Shown here: positions 11,856-20,329 of the stretch, piece after piece
How the letters are laid out: each line of letters opens with the position of its first letter
Numbering within the stretch: position 1 is the first letter of the stretch
From: Pseudomonas corrugata
GTDB taxonomy: Bacteria > Pseudomonadota > Gammaproteobacteria > Pseudomonadales > Pseudomonadaceae
DNA: 64,000 nt
Reading direction: 5' to 3'
Assembly: GCF_001269905.1 (NCBI RefSeq)
Contig: NZ_LHVK01000007.1
Location: 62,001 to 126,000 of the forward strand
Notes under the pieces: generated by a model
Database searches by the model: none
What the model saw: the letters and a program-made list of their open reading frames with translations, nothing else
What the model was told of the DNA's origin: nothing
Made by a program: the position numbers and the translations under genes

Positions 11856-12515
11856 TCAGGTGGCGGCTACAAAGCTGACATGCTGGCCCACGTGCAGATT
11901 CAAGCGCAGCTCATCGGCAATGCCGACGGCCACCCGGTTGAGCCGCTCCAGGGACTCGGCCATACCCGGCTCCAGACTGGTGCTGACCTGGGTGAAATGC
12001 TCGATGCCCAACCCGGCGGCAGCATAAGGCGAGTTGATGAGGGTCCATTGCAATCTGCTGTTTCGCAGGGCATCGAGGATTTCCTCGGCGGCATGACGCT
12101 GCAAATCATCTTCGCCCTCCTCCTCGTCGAGCACGGCGAAATCGCCCACCAGAAACAGCCGGGTAATGTTCACCGCCTGCATCCCGGCGATCAGCGCATC
12201 CACCGCCAATACCTGCTCCACCGGGCCCGGAACCAGCGTGCGCTCCACGTGCTCGCTGTTCATCGGCAGCCCCGGCGCATTAAGCAGACAGACCACCGCA
12301 TCGGCGCCGGCAACGCTTTGCTTGACCCGCTCGGGGTCGTAGAGGTCCCCCGTCTTGGTCCGCAGGCCCGGACGCGGCGCCAAGGCCGTGAGATCATCGA
12401 GAACGGCAATGACTTCATGCTGGCGTCGCAGCATTTCAGCCATCAACGCACTTCCGAGGCTGCTCATGGCACCATAGAGCACCATTTTGATCACCGGGGT
12501 TTCGGCGTTTTTCAT
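11856..12515 (-). CDS. NAD(P)-binding (NmrA/SDR-like) protein
   Basis: The 219-residue protein looks like an atypical short-chain dehydrogenase or NmrA-type protein: an N-terminal beta-alpha-beta with YGAMSSLGSALMAEML, then AGADAVVCLLNAPG and RLFLVGDF. The glycine pattern is degenerate compared with the usual GATGxxG, so catalysis is uncertain. The ATG at 12515 is preferred, with AAGGGA upstream; a longer open frame to 12605 lacks support. Divergent from the dioxygenase-like gene at 12592. Substrate unknown. Confidence 0.72.
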   Translation of the reverse strand: MKNAETPVIKMVLYGAMSSLGSALMAEMLRRQHEVIAVLDDLTALAPRPGLRTKTGDLYDPERVKQSVAGADAVVCLLNAPGLPMNSEHVERTLVPGPVEQVLAVDALIAGMQAVNITRLFLVGDFAVLDEEEGEDDLQRHAAEEILDALRNSRLQWTLINSPYAAAGLGIEHFTQVSTSLEPGMAESLERLNRVAVGIADELRLNLHVGQHVSFVAAT

Positions 12516-12591
12516 GGCTGTTTTTCCCTTTTTTTTACCGCGTGTAAGCCTCTGACCTGCGGGAAACGGCGAGGGTTCGCAAGGAGTGACA

Positions 12592-12918
12592 ATGCAACGG
12601 ATCAAGGGCTACCACGCCCACGTTTACTTCGATGCCAGCACCATCGACCAGGCACGGGTACTGTGTGAGGAAGCGTCGCGTCTGTTTCCGCTGAAAATGG
12701 GCCGCGTCCACGAGCGCCCCGTCGGCCCCCATCCAGACTGGAGCTGTCAGTTGTCGTTCGATCCGCAGTACATCGGCGTGGTACTGCCGTGGCTGGCGCT
12801 CTATCGCAAAGGGCTGGTGATCTTTCTTCACCCGAACACCGGCGATGAGCTGGCAGACCACACCGACCATGCGATCTGGATGGGGGCGATGCGGCCGTTG
12901 GATCTTTCGGTGTTCTGA
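12592..12918 (+). CDS. DOPA 4,5-dioxygenase-like protein
   Basis: 108 residues matching the small DOPA 4,5-dioxygenase family (aromatic ring cleavage, best known from fungal betalain synthesis). Conserved features are the opening KGYHAHVYFD, the RPVGPHPDWSCQ stretch and a late HPNTGDELADHTDHAIWMG with several histidines. The ATG at 12592 has AAGGAG five bases upstream. Bacterial members have no settled physiological role, and a true ring-cleavage activity here is unproven. Confidence 0.8.
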   Translation: MQRIKGYHAHVYFDASTIDQARVLCEEASRLFPLKMGRVHERPVGPHPDWSCQLSFDPQYIGVVLPWLALYRKGLVIFLHPNTGDELADHTDHAIWMGAMRPLDLSVF

Positions 12919-12939
12919 AATGTACTGAGACAGGACGAC

Positions 12940-13072
12940 CTGTGGGAGCAAAGCTTGCTCGCGACAAGGGGCACTCGATATGCAGGACGAGCGCGTCAGC
13001 TTCATCGCGGGCAAGCCTTGCTCCCACTGCCTTGCTCCACTGCCTTGCTCCCACAGCCTTGCTCCCGCAGAC
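12940..13072. repeat. REP pair with four-copy TTGCTCCC tail
   Basis: A REP unit at 12940-12965 is matched by an inverted unit near 13004-13027. From 13018 the end of the second unit is repeated four times (units of 14, 13, 14 and 14 bases, TTGCTCCCACTGCC and variants) to 13072. This looks like slippage within a REP end. Confidence 0.85.
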
Positions 13073-13146
13073 CCCGACCAGCGGAAAAAAACCATTGCCT
13101 GCGGCGAAAGCTGGCTGAAAGCTTGCGCGATTAGGATCGCCTCACT

Positions 13147-13196
13147 ACCGGCAAAAGACCGGTGGCCAGAAACGGGTCTCCACGACCCGCTTGGCC
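13147..13196 (+). promoter_or_regulatory. Leader hairpins upstream of the CitMHS gene
   Basis: Two successive hairpins: ACCGG/CCGGT (13147-13163), then a compound stem in which GGCCA (13164-13168) pairs with TGGCC (13192-13196) outside CGGGT/ACCCG (13173-13177 with 13185-13189). The second is followed by GTTTT. They may form an attenuator or a weak terminator in the transporter leader. Confidence 0.4.
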
Positions 13197-13201
13197 GTTT
13201 T

Positions 13202-13212
13202 AACAACAACAA
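13202..13212 (+). promoter_or_regulatory. CA-rich Crc/Hfq-type motif
   Basis: AACAACAACAA fits the AAnAAnAA pattern bound by Hfq with Crc in Pseudomonas catabolite repression. Such motifs normally overlap translation starts of genes for non-preferred carbon sources; here it lies 130 bases before the CitMHS start and just before a possible mini-ORF. Confidence 0.5.
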
Positions 13213-13223
13213 TGGTGATTCTG

Positions 13224-13292
13224 ATGTCCGCTGCTACCCGTCCAGTTGCACCCACTCCATTCGTCCGCCTCGTGTCTCACGTTCTGCGCTGA
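13224..13292 (+). CDS. Possible 22-residue leader peptide
   Basis: A short open frame (starting MSAATRPVAP, ending VSHVLR) has GGTGA five bases before its ATG and ends 49 bases before the CitMHS ATG. The CA-rich motif overlaps the region a ribosome would cover. No homologue is known to me; expression is unproven. Confidence 0.25.
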   Translation: MSAATRPVAPTPFVRLVSHVLR

Positions 13293-13341
13293 CCTGTCCG
13301 GTTCGCCTTAACCTCGCCGCGCCACGCCTGGAGTATTTCCC

Positions 13342-14649
13342 ATGCTGACTTTCCTTGGCTTCGCCATGGTCATCACGTTCATGTTCCTGATCATGACCAA
13401 GCGCCTGTCCGCGCTGATCGCCCTGATCATCATTCCGATCCTGTTCGCTCTGTTCGGTGGCTTTGCGCCGAAGATCGGCCCGATGATGCTCGAAGGCATC
13501 ACCAAGCTCGCCCCGACCGGGGTCATGCTGATGTTCGCGATTCTCTATTTTGCCCTGATGATCGACTCCGGCCTGTTCGACCCGGCCGTGCGCAAAATCC
13601 TCAAGCTGGTCAAGGGTGACCCGCTGAAAGTTTCGGTCGGTACCGCCGTTCTGGCGCTCGTCGTTTCCCTCGATGGTGACGGCGCGACCACTTACATGAT
13701 CTGCGTGGCCGCGATGCTGCCACTCTACAGCCGCATCGGCATGAGCCCTAGAATCATGGCCGGCCTGATCATCCTCGCTGGCGGCGTCATGAACATGACC
13801 CCCTGGGGCGGCCCGACGGCCCGCGCGGCCAGTGCGTTGCACGTGGATCCATCCGACATCTTCGTGCCGATGATTCCTGCAATGGCGTTCGGTGTGGTGG
13901 CGATCCTGGCGATTGCCTACATGTACGGCAAACGCGAACGTGCGCGCCTGGGTGAATTGCACCTGGCCCATGATGAAATCGACCATAGCGAAATCAGCGT
14001 TTCCCAGTTCCCTGACGCCCGCCGTCCAAAGCTGATCTGGTTCAACGGTGCCTTGACCCTCGCCCTGATGTGCGCCCTGATCGCCGGCCTGTTACCGCTG
14101 CCGGTGCTGTTCATGGTGGCCTTCAGTATCGCGATGATCGTCAACTACCCGTGCCTGCAACAGCAGAAAGACCGCGTTGCGGCGCACGCCGGCAGCGTAC
14201 TGGCGGTGGTCGGGCTGATTTTCGCGGCAGGTATCTTCACCGGTATCCTGTCCGGTACCGGCATGGTCGACGCCATGTCCAAGAGCCTGCTGGCGGTGAT
14301 CCCGGACTTCCTCGGTCCGTACCTGGCGGTGATTACCGCACTGGCGAGCATGCCGTTCACGTTCTTCATGTCTAACGATGCATTTTATTACGGGGTGTTA
14401 CCGGTTCTCGCCGAAGCCGCCAGCCACTATGGCATCACTGCGGTGGAAATGGCCCGTGCCTCGATCGTCGGCCAGCCCGTCCACCTGTTGAGCCCGCTGG
14501 TTCCGTCCACCTACCTGCTGGTGGCCCTGGCCGGGATCGAGTTCGGTGATCACCAGCGTTTCACCCTGAAGTGGGCAGTGCTGGTTTGCCTGTGCATAAT
14601 GGTCGCCGCCTTGCTGATGGGGATCTTTCCGCTGTTCAGCACTCTATAA
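13342..14649 (+). CDS. CitMHS-family citrate/H+ symporter-like transporter
   Basis: 435-residue inner-membrane carrier of the CitMHS family, which imports divalent-metal citrate complexes or related carboxylates with protons. It has about 11-12 hydrophobic segments, the family motif around residues 110-116 (SLDGDGATTYMI), GGVMNMTPWGGPTARAAS near 150 and SMPFTFFMSNDAFYYGVLP in the second half. It stands alone before terC. The leader carries hairpins and a CA-rich motif consistent with catabolite control. Metal and substrate preference cannot be read from the sequence. Confidence 0.9.
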   Translation: MLTFLGFAMVITFMFLIMTKRLSALIALIIIPILFALFGGFAPKIGPMMLEGITKLAPTGVMLMFAILYFALMIDSGLFDPAVRKILKLVKGDPLKVSVGTAVLALVVSLDGDGATTYMICVAAMLPLYSRIGMSPRIMAGLIILAGGVMNMTPWGGPTARAASALHVDPSDIFVPMIPAMAFGVVAILAIAYMYGKRERARLGELHLAHDEIDHSEISVSQFPDARRPKLIWFNGALTLALMCALIAGLLPLPVLFMVAFSIAMIVNYPCLQQQKDRVAAHAGSVLAVVGLIFAAGIFTGILSGTGMVDAMSKSLLAVIPDFLGPYLAVITALASMPFTFFMSNDAFYYGVLPVLAEAASHYGITAVEMARASIVGQPVHLLSPLVPSTYLLVALAGIEFGDHQRFTLKWAVLVCLCIMVAALLMGIFPLFSTL

Positions 14650-14725
14650 AAGCAATGCCCGCAGCGTCGCCGCTTTGCTCAACCCGAAGCGCGCCGCGGC
14701 CTAACACTCGTTCAAAGGAACTCAC

Positions 14726-15493
14726 ATGGAATGGCTGACCAACCCGGAAATCTGGGTTGCCTTCTTTACCCTGACCGCCCTGGAAATCGTCCTGGGCATC
14801 GATAACATCATCATGATCTCGATCCTGGTCAGCCGCATGCCCAAGCACATGCAGGCGCGCACCCGGATCTTCGGTCTGGCCCTGGCCATGATCACGCGGA
14901 TCCTGTTGCTGCTGTCCATCACCTGGGTTATGCGCCTGACCGCCGATTTGTTCGAAGTGTTCGGCCAGGGCATCTCCGGTCGCGACCTGATCCTGTTCTT
15001 CGGTGGCCTGTTCCTGCTGTGGAAAAGCTCCCAGGAGATGTACCACGCGCTGGAAGGCGACGACGAAAGCGACGATCAGCCTTCGGGCAAGGGTGGCAAC
15101 TTCCTCTACACCATCATCCAGATCGCGATCATCGACATCGTGTTTTCCCTGGACTCGGTCATCACCGCCGTCGGTATGGTCTCCCATGTGCCGGTGATGG
15201 TGGCGGCGATCATCGTGGCCGTACTGGTGATGATGCTGGCCTCGGGCACCATCAGTGAGTTCATCGACAAGCATCCATCGCTGAAGATGCTGGCGCTGTC
15301 GTTCCTGCTGGTGGTCGGTACCGTGCTGATCGCCGAGTCGTTCGACGTCCACGTGCCCAAAGGCTACGTCTACTTCGCCATGGCGTTCTCCCTGGCCGTG
15401 GAGGCGATCAACATCAAGATGCGCACCGCGATTGCGCGCAAGCGCAAGCAGCAGGATCCGGTGAAACTGCGCAAGGATGTTCCGGGTCAATAA
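14726..15493 (+). CDS. TerC-family membrane protein
   Basis: 255-residue integral membrane protein of the TerC/Alx family, associated with metal (often manganese) export or protein metalation. The family hallmarks are TALEIVLGIDNIIMIS near the N-terminus and IDIVFSLDSVITAVGM in the middle, each with the conserved Asp. About seven hydrophobic segments are visible and a basic tail ends the protein. A strong terminator follows. Function in tellurite resistance should not be assumed from the name. Confidence 0.92.
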   Translation: MEWLTNPEIWVAFFTLTALEIVLGIDNIIMISILVSRMPKHMQARTRIFGLALAMITRILLLLSITWVMRLTADLFEVFGQGISGRDLILFFGGLFLLWKSSQEMYHALEGDDESDDQPSGKGGNFLYTIIQIAIIDIVFSLDSVITAVGMVSHVPVMVAAIIVAVLVMMLASGTISEFIDKHPSLKMLALSFLLVVGTVLIAESFDVHVPKGYVYFAMAFSLAVEAINIKMRTAIARKRKQQDPVKLRKDVPGQ

Positions 15494-15514
15494 CTGGACG
15501 GAGCAATGAACGAA

Positions 15515-15536
15515 GGGGCTCTTGGAGCCCCTTTTT
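15515..15536 (+). terminator. Rho-independent terminator of terC
   Basis: GGGGCTC (15515-15521) and GAGCCCC (15525-15531) form a 7-bp stem around TTG, followed by TTTTT. Confidence 0.92.
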
Positions 15537-15570
15537 CATGCCCGCAGGAAAGTTGCCCTGGACCCCGGAC

Positions 15571-15661
15571 CTGTGGGAGCGAGCCTGCTCGCGATAGCGT
15601 CCTTTCAGTCACAACAGTATCGATTGACACACCGCTATCGCGAGCAGGCTCGCTCCCACAG
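15571..15661. repeat. REP pair with 29-bp perfect stem
   Basis: 15571-15599 and 15633-15661 are perfect inverted copies 29 bases long (CTGTGGGAGCGAGCCTGCTC core). It lies downstream of the terC terminator. The remaining 155 bases up to the Na/Pi gene show no other structure I can name. Confidence 0.93.
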
Positions 15662-15816
15662 GGTTTGCGGTGCTTTTCATGACAGATTTGTTTCAAACGA
15701 CTCTTTAGCTGTGCAATGCTGGCGTCCGAACCGTTCGCCAACTACAGCTTAAGTACAACGAAGAACGATGTGGCATCGTCAACTTGTCTCTTTGAGACAC
15801 TAACAGGGGGCCTCTC

Positions 15817-17475
15817 ATGCTGACCCTGCTGAATCTACTCTCTGCCGTGGCCATGCTGATCTGGGGTACGCATATCGTCCGTACCGGCATCCTGCGTGTC
15901 TATGGCTCCAACCTGCGCCACGTCATCGGCCAGAACATGTCTCGACGCTGGCTGGCATTTGTCGCCGGTATCATGGTCACCGCCATGGTCCAGAGCAGCA
16001 ACGCCACGGCCATGCTGGTCACCTCGTTTGTCGGCCAGGGGTTGATGGCGCTGACCCCTGCCCTGGCGACCATGCTCGGCGCCGACGTCGGCACGGCGTT
16101 GATGGCCCGGGTGCTGACCCTCGACTTGTCGTGGTTATCGCCGCTGCTGATTTTCCTCGGAGTGATTTTTTTCCTGTCGCGTAAACAGACCCGCGTCGGG
16201 CAAATGGGCCGCGTCTCCATCGGCCTGGGCCTGATCATCCTCGCGCTGCAATTGATCGTCGAAGCCGCCGCGCCCATCACCCAGGCCCAAGGCGTGAAGG
16301 TGATATTTGCCTCACTGACCGGCGACATCCTGCTCGATGCGTTGGTGGGTGCGCTGTTCGCCATGATTTCCTATTCGAGCCTGGCCGCCGTGCTGCTGAC
16401 CGCCACACTGGCCGGCGCAGCCGTGATCAGCCTGCCGGTGGCCATCGGCCTGGTGATCGGCGCCAACATCGGCAGCGGCGTGCTGGCATTTCTCAGCACC
16501 AGCATGCAGAACGCCGCCGGACGTCAGGTGGCGCTGGGCAGCCTGCTGTACAAGCTGATCGGATTGTTGCTGATCATTCCAGCGCTCGACCCGCTGGTGG
16601 GGTGGCTGGACAGCCTGGATTTCAGCCCCCAGGAAACCGTCATCGGCTTTCACCTGTTCTACAACTCCGTGCGTTGCCTGGTGCTGCTGCCCAGCGTCGC
16701 GCCGATGGCCAAGCTGTGCGCCTGGCTCCTGCCGGAGCGCGCCGAAACCAATGGCACGGCCAAGCCCCGGCACCTGGATCCCACGGCCCTCGTCACGCCG
16801 AGCCTGGCCCTGGCGAACGCAGCCCGGGAGACATTGCGCATCGGCGACCTGATTGAAAACATGCTCGAAGCCATGCTCGACGTGCTGCGCGGCCAGCAGA
16901 CGGCGCTCACTCAGGAAGTTCGGGGCGTGGGCGATGATGTCGAGGTACTGTGCAGTGCCATCAAGTTGTACATGGCCCAAATGCCCCGCGAAGACCTCAG
17001 TGAGCAGGACAGCCGGCGATGGGCAGAGATCATTGAGCTGGCGATCAACCTGAAGCTCGGCAGCGACCTCATCGAACGTATGCTGCGCAAGGTCCAGCAG
17101 CAGAAGACCTCGCAACGCCTGTCCTTTTCCGAGGTGGGCCTGGAAGAATTGGCAGGGCTGCACAGCCATTTGATCGCCAACCTGCGACTGGGCTTGTCGG
17201 TGTTCCTCAGTGGCGATCGGGAAAGCGCCCGTCAGTTGCTGCGCGAGAAACGGCGCTTTCGCGCCCAGGAAAGGCGGATGGCCCATGCCCATGTCAGTCG
17301 CTTGCAGCGCAAGATCGTACAAAGCCTGGAGACCAGTGCCCTGCACCTGGAGCTGATTGCTGATATGCGACGTCTCAACTCGCTGTTCTGCGGCAGCGCC
17401 TATGTGGTGCTGGAAACTGCCGAAATCGGTGCCTTGGCGGCGGATGAAATATCCGACATCACCCACTCGCCTTGA
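15817..17475 (+). CDS. Na/Pi cotransporter family protein with PhoU-like tail
   Basis: 552-residue membrane protein of the PNaS (NptA/YjbB) family. Two inverted Na_Pi_cotrans repeats carry the QSS-type motifs VQSSNATAMLVTSFVGQG (near residue 61) and ISYSSLAAVLLTATLAGA (near 186). From about residue 335 the protein is soluble and helical, resembling PhoU. The pair suggests sodium-driven phosphate movement, often export, governed by the PhoU-like tail (inference). AGGGGGC precedes the ATG. Confidence 0.9.
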   Translation: MLTLLNLLSAVAMLIWGTHIVRTGILRVYGSNLRHVIGQNMSRRWLAFVAGIMVTAMVQSSNATAMLVTSFVGQGLMALTPALATMLGADVGTALMARVLTLDLSWLSPLLIFLGVIFFLSRKQTRVGQMGRVSIGLGLIILALQLIVEAAAPITQAQGVKVIFASLTGDILLDALVGALFAMISYSSLAAVLLTATLAGAAVISLPVAIGLVIGANIGSGVLAFLSTSMQNAAGRQVALGSLLYKLIGLLLIIPALDPLVGWLDSLDFSPQETVIGFHLFYNSVRCLVLLPSVAPMAKLCAWLLPERAETNGTAKPRHLDPTALVTPSLALANAARETLRIGDLIENMLEAMLDVLRGQQTALTQEVRGVGDDVEVLCSAIKLYMAQMPREDLSEQDSRRWAEIIELAINLKLGSDLIERMLRKVQQQKTSQRLSFSEVGLEELAGLHSHLIANLRLGLSVFLSGDRESARQLLREKRRFRAQERRMAHAHVSRLQRKIVQSLETSALHLELIADMRRLNSLFCGSAYVVLETAEIGALAADEISDITHSP

Positions 17476-17533
17476 ACATCTGACGTATTGTTCAGTCAGT
17501 AGGGTTGGACTGTCAGTCGCCAGGAAGCCGTTT

Positions 17534-18910
17534 ATGCGTGGTCTGTTATTCGCTCTTTTCTTGTTCGGTTCGCTGCCTGCGGTAGCCCTCGACCGGTTCC
17601 AGGTCGAGGGCTACACGCTGCCCAACGGTATGCAGTTGCTGCTCAAGCCCGGTAGCGAACGCGGTCACGTCGCCATCCGGCTGGTGGTCGGCGTGGGCCT
17701 GGATGACTTCAGCTGCGCCGACAAGGAACTGCCGCACCTGCTCGAACATGCGCTGTTCAGCGGGATCGACGAGGGCGGCGAAGGCGCCTTGGAAGAACGG
17801 ATGCAGGCACTGGGCGGCGAATGGAATGCCTTCACCAGCAATGCCGACACCACCTTTGTCATCGAGGCGCCGGCGAGCAACCAGCGCAAGATCCTCGATC
17901 TTCTGCTGGCGGTGCTGACGCGCACCCGCATCGACGAGAAGGCCCTGGAGGCGGCGAAACAGGTAGTTGAACGCGAGGACGGCGGCCACTACACCCACCT
18001 GCAACGCTGGCTCGACCGCCAGGACCTGGGACACAAGGCCAGCAACCAGTTGGCAGTGGAACTGGGCCTGCGTTGCGCGGAACGGGCCGAGGTCGAGCAC
18101 CACACTCTCGCCCGGCTCGAACAGGTTCGCAAGGCCTGGTATGCACCGAACAACATGACATTGATCGTGGTCGGCGACCTCGATCGCTTGCTGCCGGCCT
18201 ACCTGGAGCGCACCTACGGCACACTCAAACCAGTCGAACCCAGCGTCCATGAGGCATTGCCACAGATCCGCTACAGCGCCGTGACCAAGCGCAACCTGAT
18301 CCGCAGCCTGGTGGGTGATGGCGCCAAGCTGCACTGGTTGTTCCCCGAGCCGGTACTGGAACAGCAACACGACGAAACCTTCGACCTGCTCAAGAACTAT
18401 CTGGACTGGGCCCTCTATCGCCAGCTGCGCCTGGCCCGGGGCCTGTCCTATGGGCCATGGGTGGAGCGGGAGGTGTTCGGCGGCGTCGGTTTCCTCAGCC
18501 TGAACGCGGACCTGGCTCGTGAGGACCTGCCGCAAGCCGAGCAGGCGCTCGAAGAATTGCGCAGGTCGTTACTCAAGGACGGGCTGGACCCTGACAGCTT
18601 CATGCGCATCAAGCGCGCAGCCATCGCCCACCAGACCTGGGCGGTTCAAGGTAACAGTGCGCTGGCCGATTATTACTGGGGCGCCCTGGGCGACTATGAA
18701 GACGGCCGCTTCGCCAACCCGGCCGTGCGCTTGCAGGGGGTGAGCCTGGAACAAGCCAACCAGGCCCTGCGCGAACTACTCAAGGACCCGGGCTACCTGC
18801 GCATCGAGAAGCCGCTGCTCAGTGATGATGAGCTGGTGTGGGGGGTGAGCGGCCTGCTGGGGTTGTTGCTGCTGGGGCTGGTGGTGTGGCGGCTGCGTCG
18901 CCGGGTTTGA
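17534..18910 (+). CDS. M16-family zinc peptidase-like protein, membrane-anchored
   Basis: 458 residues. A signal peptide (about 1-18) is followed by an M16 peptidase domain with the inverted zinc motif HxxEH (PHLLEHALFSG, near residue 70) and NAFTSNADTTFVIEAP. A second M16 half follows, with the R-x-LSYGP-type segment RLARGLSYGPWVERE. The C-terminus is one transmembrane helix (GLLGLLLLGLVVWRL) and a short arginine-rich tail. So the catalytic part is probably periplasmic and tethered to the inner membrane. Substrate unknown. The gene starts 58 bases after the transporter. Confidence 0.87.
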   Translation: MRGLLFALFLFGSLPAVALDRFQVEGYTLPNGMQLLLKPGSERGHVAIRLVVGVGLDDFSCADKELPHLLEHALFSGIDEGGEGALEERMQALGGEWNAFTSNADTTFVIEAPASNQRKILDLLLAVLTRTRIDEKALEAAKQVVEREDGGHYTHLQRWLDRQDLGHKASNQLAVELGLRCAERAEVEHHTLARLEQVRKAWYAPNNMTLIVVGDLDRLLPAYLERTYGTLKPVEPSVHEALPQIRYSAVTKRNLIRSLVGDGAKLHWLFPEPVLEQQHDETFDLLKNYLDWALYRQLRLARGLSYGPWVEREVFGGVGFLSLNADLAREDLPQAEQALEELRRSLLKDGLDPDSFMRIKRAAIAHQTWAVQGNSALADYYWGALGDYEDGRFANPAVRLQGVSLEQANQALRELLKDPGYLRIEKPLLSDDELVWGVSGLLGLLLLGLVVWRLRRRV

Positions 18911-18938
18911 GGCAACAAGGCGTGAAGACGCAAAGCCG

Positions 18939-19022
18939 GTGGGAGCAAGGCTTGCCCGCGATGAAGTTGATGAAGTCTTTCTGAATAGCATCGCCTGCGT
19001 CGCGAGCAGGCTTTGCTCCCAC
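18939..19022. repeat. REP pair
   Basis: GTGGGAGCAAGGCTTGCCCG at 18939 and an imperfect inverted unit ending at 19022 (GCGAGCAGGCTTTGCTCCCA core), in the 210-base gap before the DUF5924 gene. Confidence 0.85.
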
Positions 19023-19120
19023 AGTCCCTGACCACAGAAGCGGATGAGAGCCTCGCCATGCAGGTGCCTGGACGATACTCTGTCGGGGATATTTCCTACG
19101 ACTTACTGTGAAACCGCCTA

Positions 19121-20128
19121 ATGCAGACCCTGACTCATTACATCCAGCGCATCCTTGAACTGATGAAGCGCTACCCAGGGGTCATTGCGCTCGGCGGTTT
19201 CATCTCCGGTGCCGGCAGTTTCATACTGGTGGACCGCCAGCAGGGCCTGGCAACCTGGATCGCCATCCTGATGCTGGTGAGCTGGCTCTGGCTGATGCTG
19301 GAAAACAGCCTGACCCGGCTGTTCACACGCATTTTCAAGCGGGAAATACCGCAGCCGTTGCTGCGTTACGCCACACAGATGATTCATCAGGAAAGCCTGT
19401 TTTTTGTCCTGCCGTTTTTCCTGATCACTACCACCTGGAACAGCAGCCAGCTGATTTTCACCGGGTTGCTGGGGGCGTCAGGGCTGATTTCGATCACCGA
19501 TCCGCTGTATTACAAATGGCTGGCGCCCCGACGCTGGGCGTTCCTGGCATTGCACACGCTGACGCTGTTCGCCGCCCTGCTCACCGCGCTGCCGATCATC
19601 ATGCACCTGACCACCGACCAGAGCTTCAAGCTGGCGCTGGGCATCTCCATGCTGTTGTCGTTCCCGAGCCTGGCTTCGATCTTTCCGATCCGCACGGTGC
19701 GCAACGCGCTGGCGATTCTGTGCATCACCCTGGGGATTGGCGCTGTCGGATGGATGCTGCGTTCCTGGGTACCACCGGCCACCCTGTGGATGACCGAAGT
19801 GGCGATCAGCACACAGTTGGAGGACCGCACACCCGGCGACAGCCTCAAGGAAGTCAGCGCCGCCCAGATCCGCGGCAACGGCCTGTATGCCTATACCGCC
19901 ATCAATGCACCGCGGGGGCTGGACGAACGGATCTATCACGTGTGGCAGTTCAACGGCAAAGAAGTGGACCGCATCGCCCTGGACATTCATGGCGGGCGCA
20001 AGGAAGGTTATCGCGCCTGGACCCACAAGCAGAACTTCCCGGACAACCCGACGGGCAAATGGCAGGTACGGGTACTGACAGAAAACGGACAGATGATCGG
20101 GGTGCTGCGCTTCAACGTAACCGAATGA
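19121..20128 (+). CDS. DUF5924/DUF2914 membrane protein
   Basis: 335 residues. The first two thirds contain about seven hydrophobic segments (DUF5924-like). The last about 100 residues form a DUF2914-type soluble domain with ERIYHVWQFNGKEVDRIALDIHGG and KWQVRVLTENGQMIGVLRF. The soluble domain follows the last membrane helix; which side it faces is not certain. No catalytic motif is visible and no experimental function is known to me. Confidence 0.78.
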   Translation: MQTLTHYIQRILELMKRYPGVIALGGFISGAGSFILVDRQQGLATWIAILMLVSWLWLMLENSLTRLFTRIFKREIPQPLLRYATQMIHQESLFFVLPFFLITTTWNSSQLIFTGLLGASGLISITDPLYYKWLAPRRWAFLALHTLTLFAALLTALPIIMHLTTDQSFKLALGISMLLSFPSLASIFPIRTVRNALAILCITLGIGAVGWMLRSWVPPATLWMTEVAISTQLEDRTPGDSLKEVSAAQIRGNGLYAYTAINAPRGLDERIYHVWQFNGKEVDRIALDIHGGRKEGYRAWTHKQNFPDNPTGKWQVRVLTENGQMIGVLRFNVTE

Positions 20129-20179
20129 GCAGGATAAGCCCTGATACCAGTCAGTTAAGGATCAAACGACGCAAAACCC

Positions 20180-20268
20180 GTGGGAGCAAAGCTTGCTCGC
20201 GATTGCGGTAAGTCAGTCAGCAACAATGTGACTGGTCTGTCGCTATCGCGAGCAAGCTTTGCTCCTAC
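20180..20268. repeat. REP pair
   Basis: GTGGGAGCAAAGCTTGCTCG at 20180 and the inverted unit ending near 20268, between the convergent DUF5924 and SpmAB-type genes. Confidence 0.88.
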
Positions 20269-20329
20269 ATTAGGTTTGTGGCTTGACAGACTTGCATTAG
20301 GGCAAGCCCACTCCCACAGAAACTCGTTG

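Noticed and set aside
12940..13072. Possible CRISPR-like repeats
   Set aside because: Units are 13-14 bases with no spacers and derive from a REP end; no cas genes are present.
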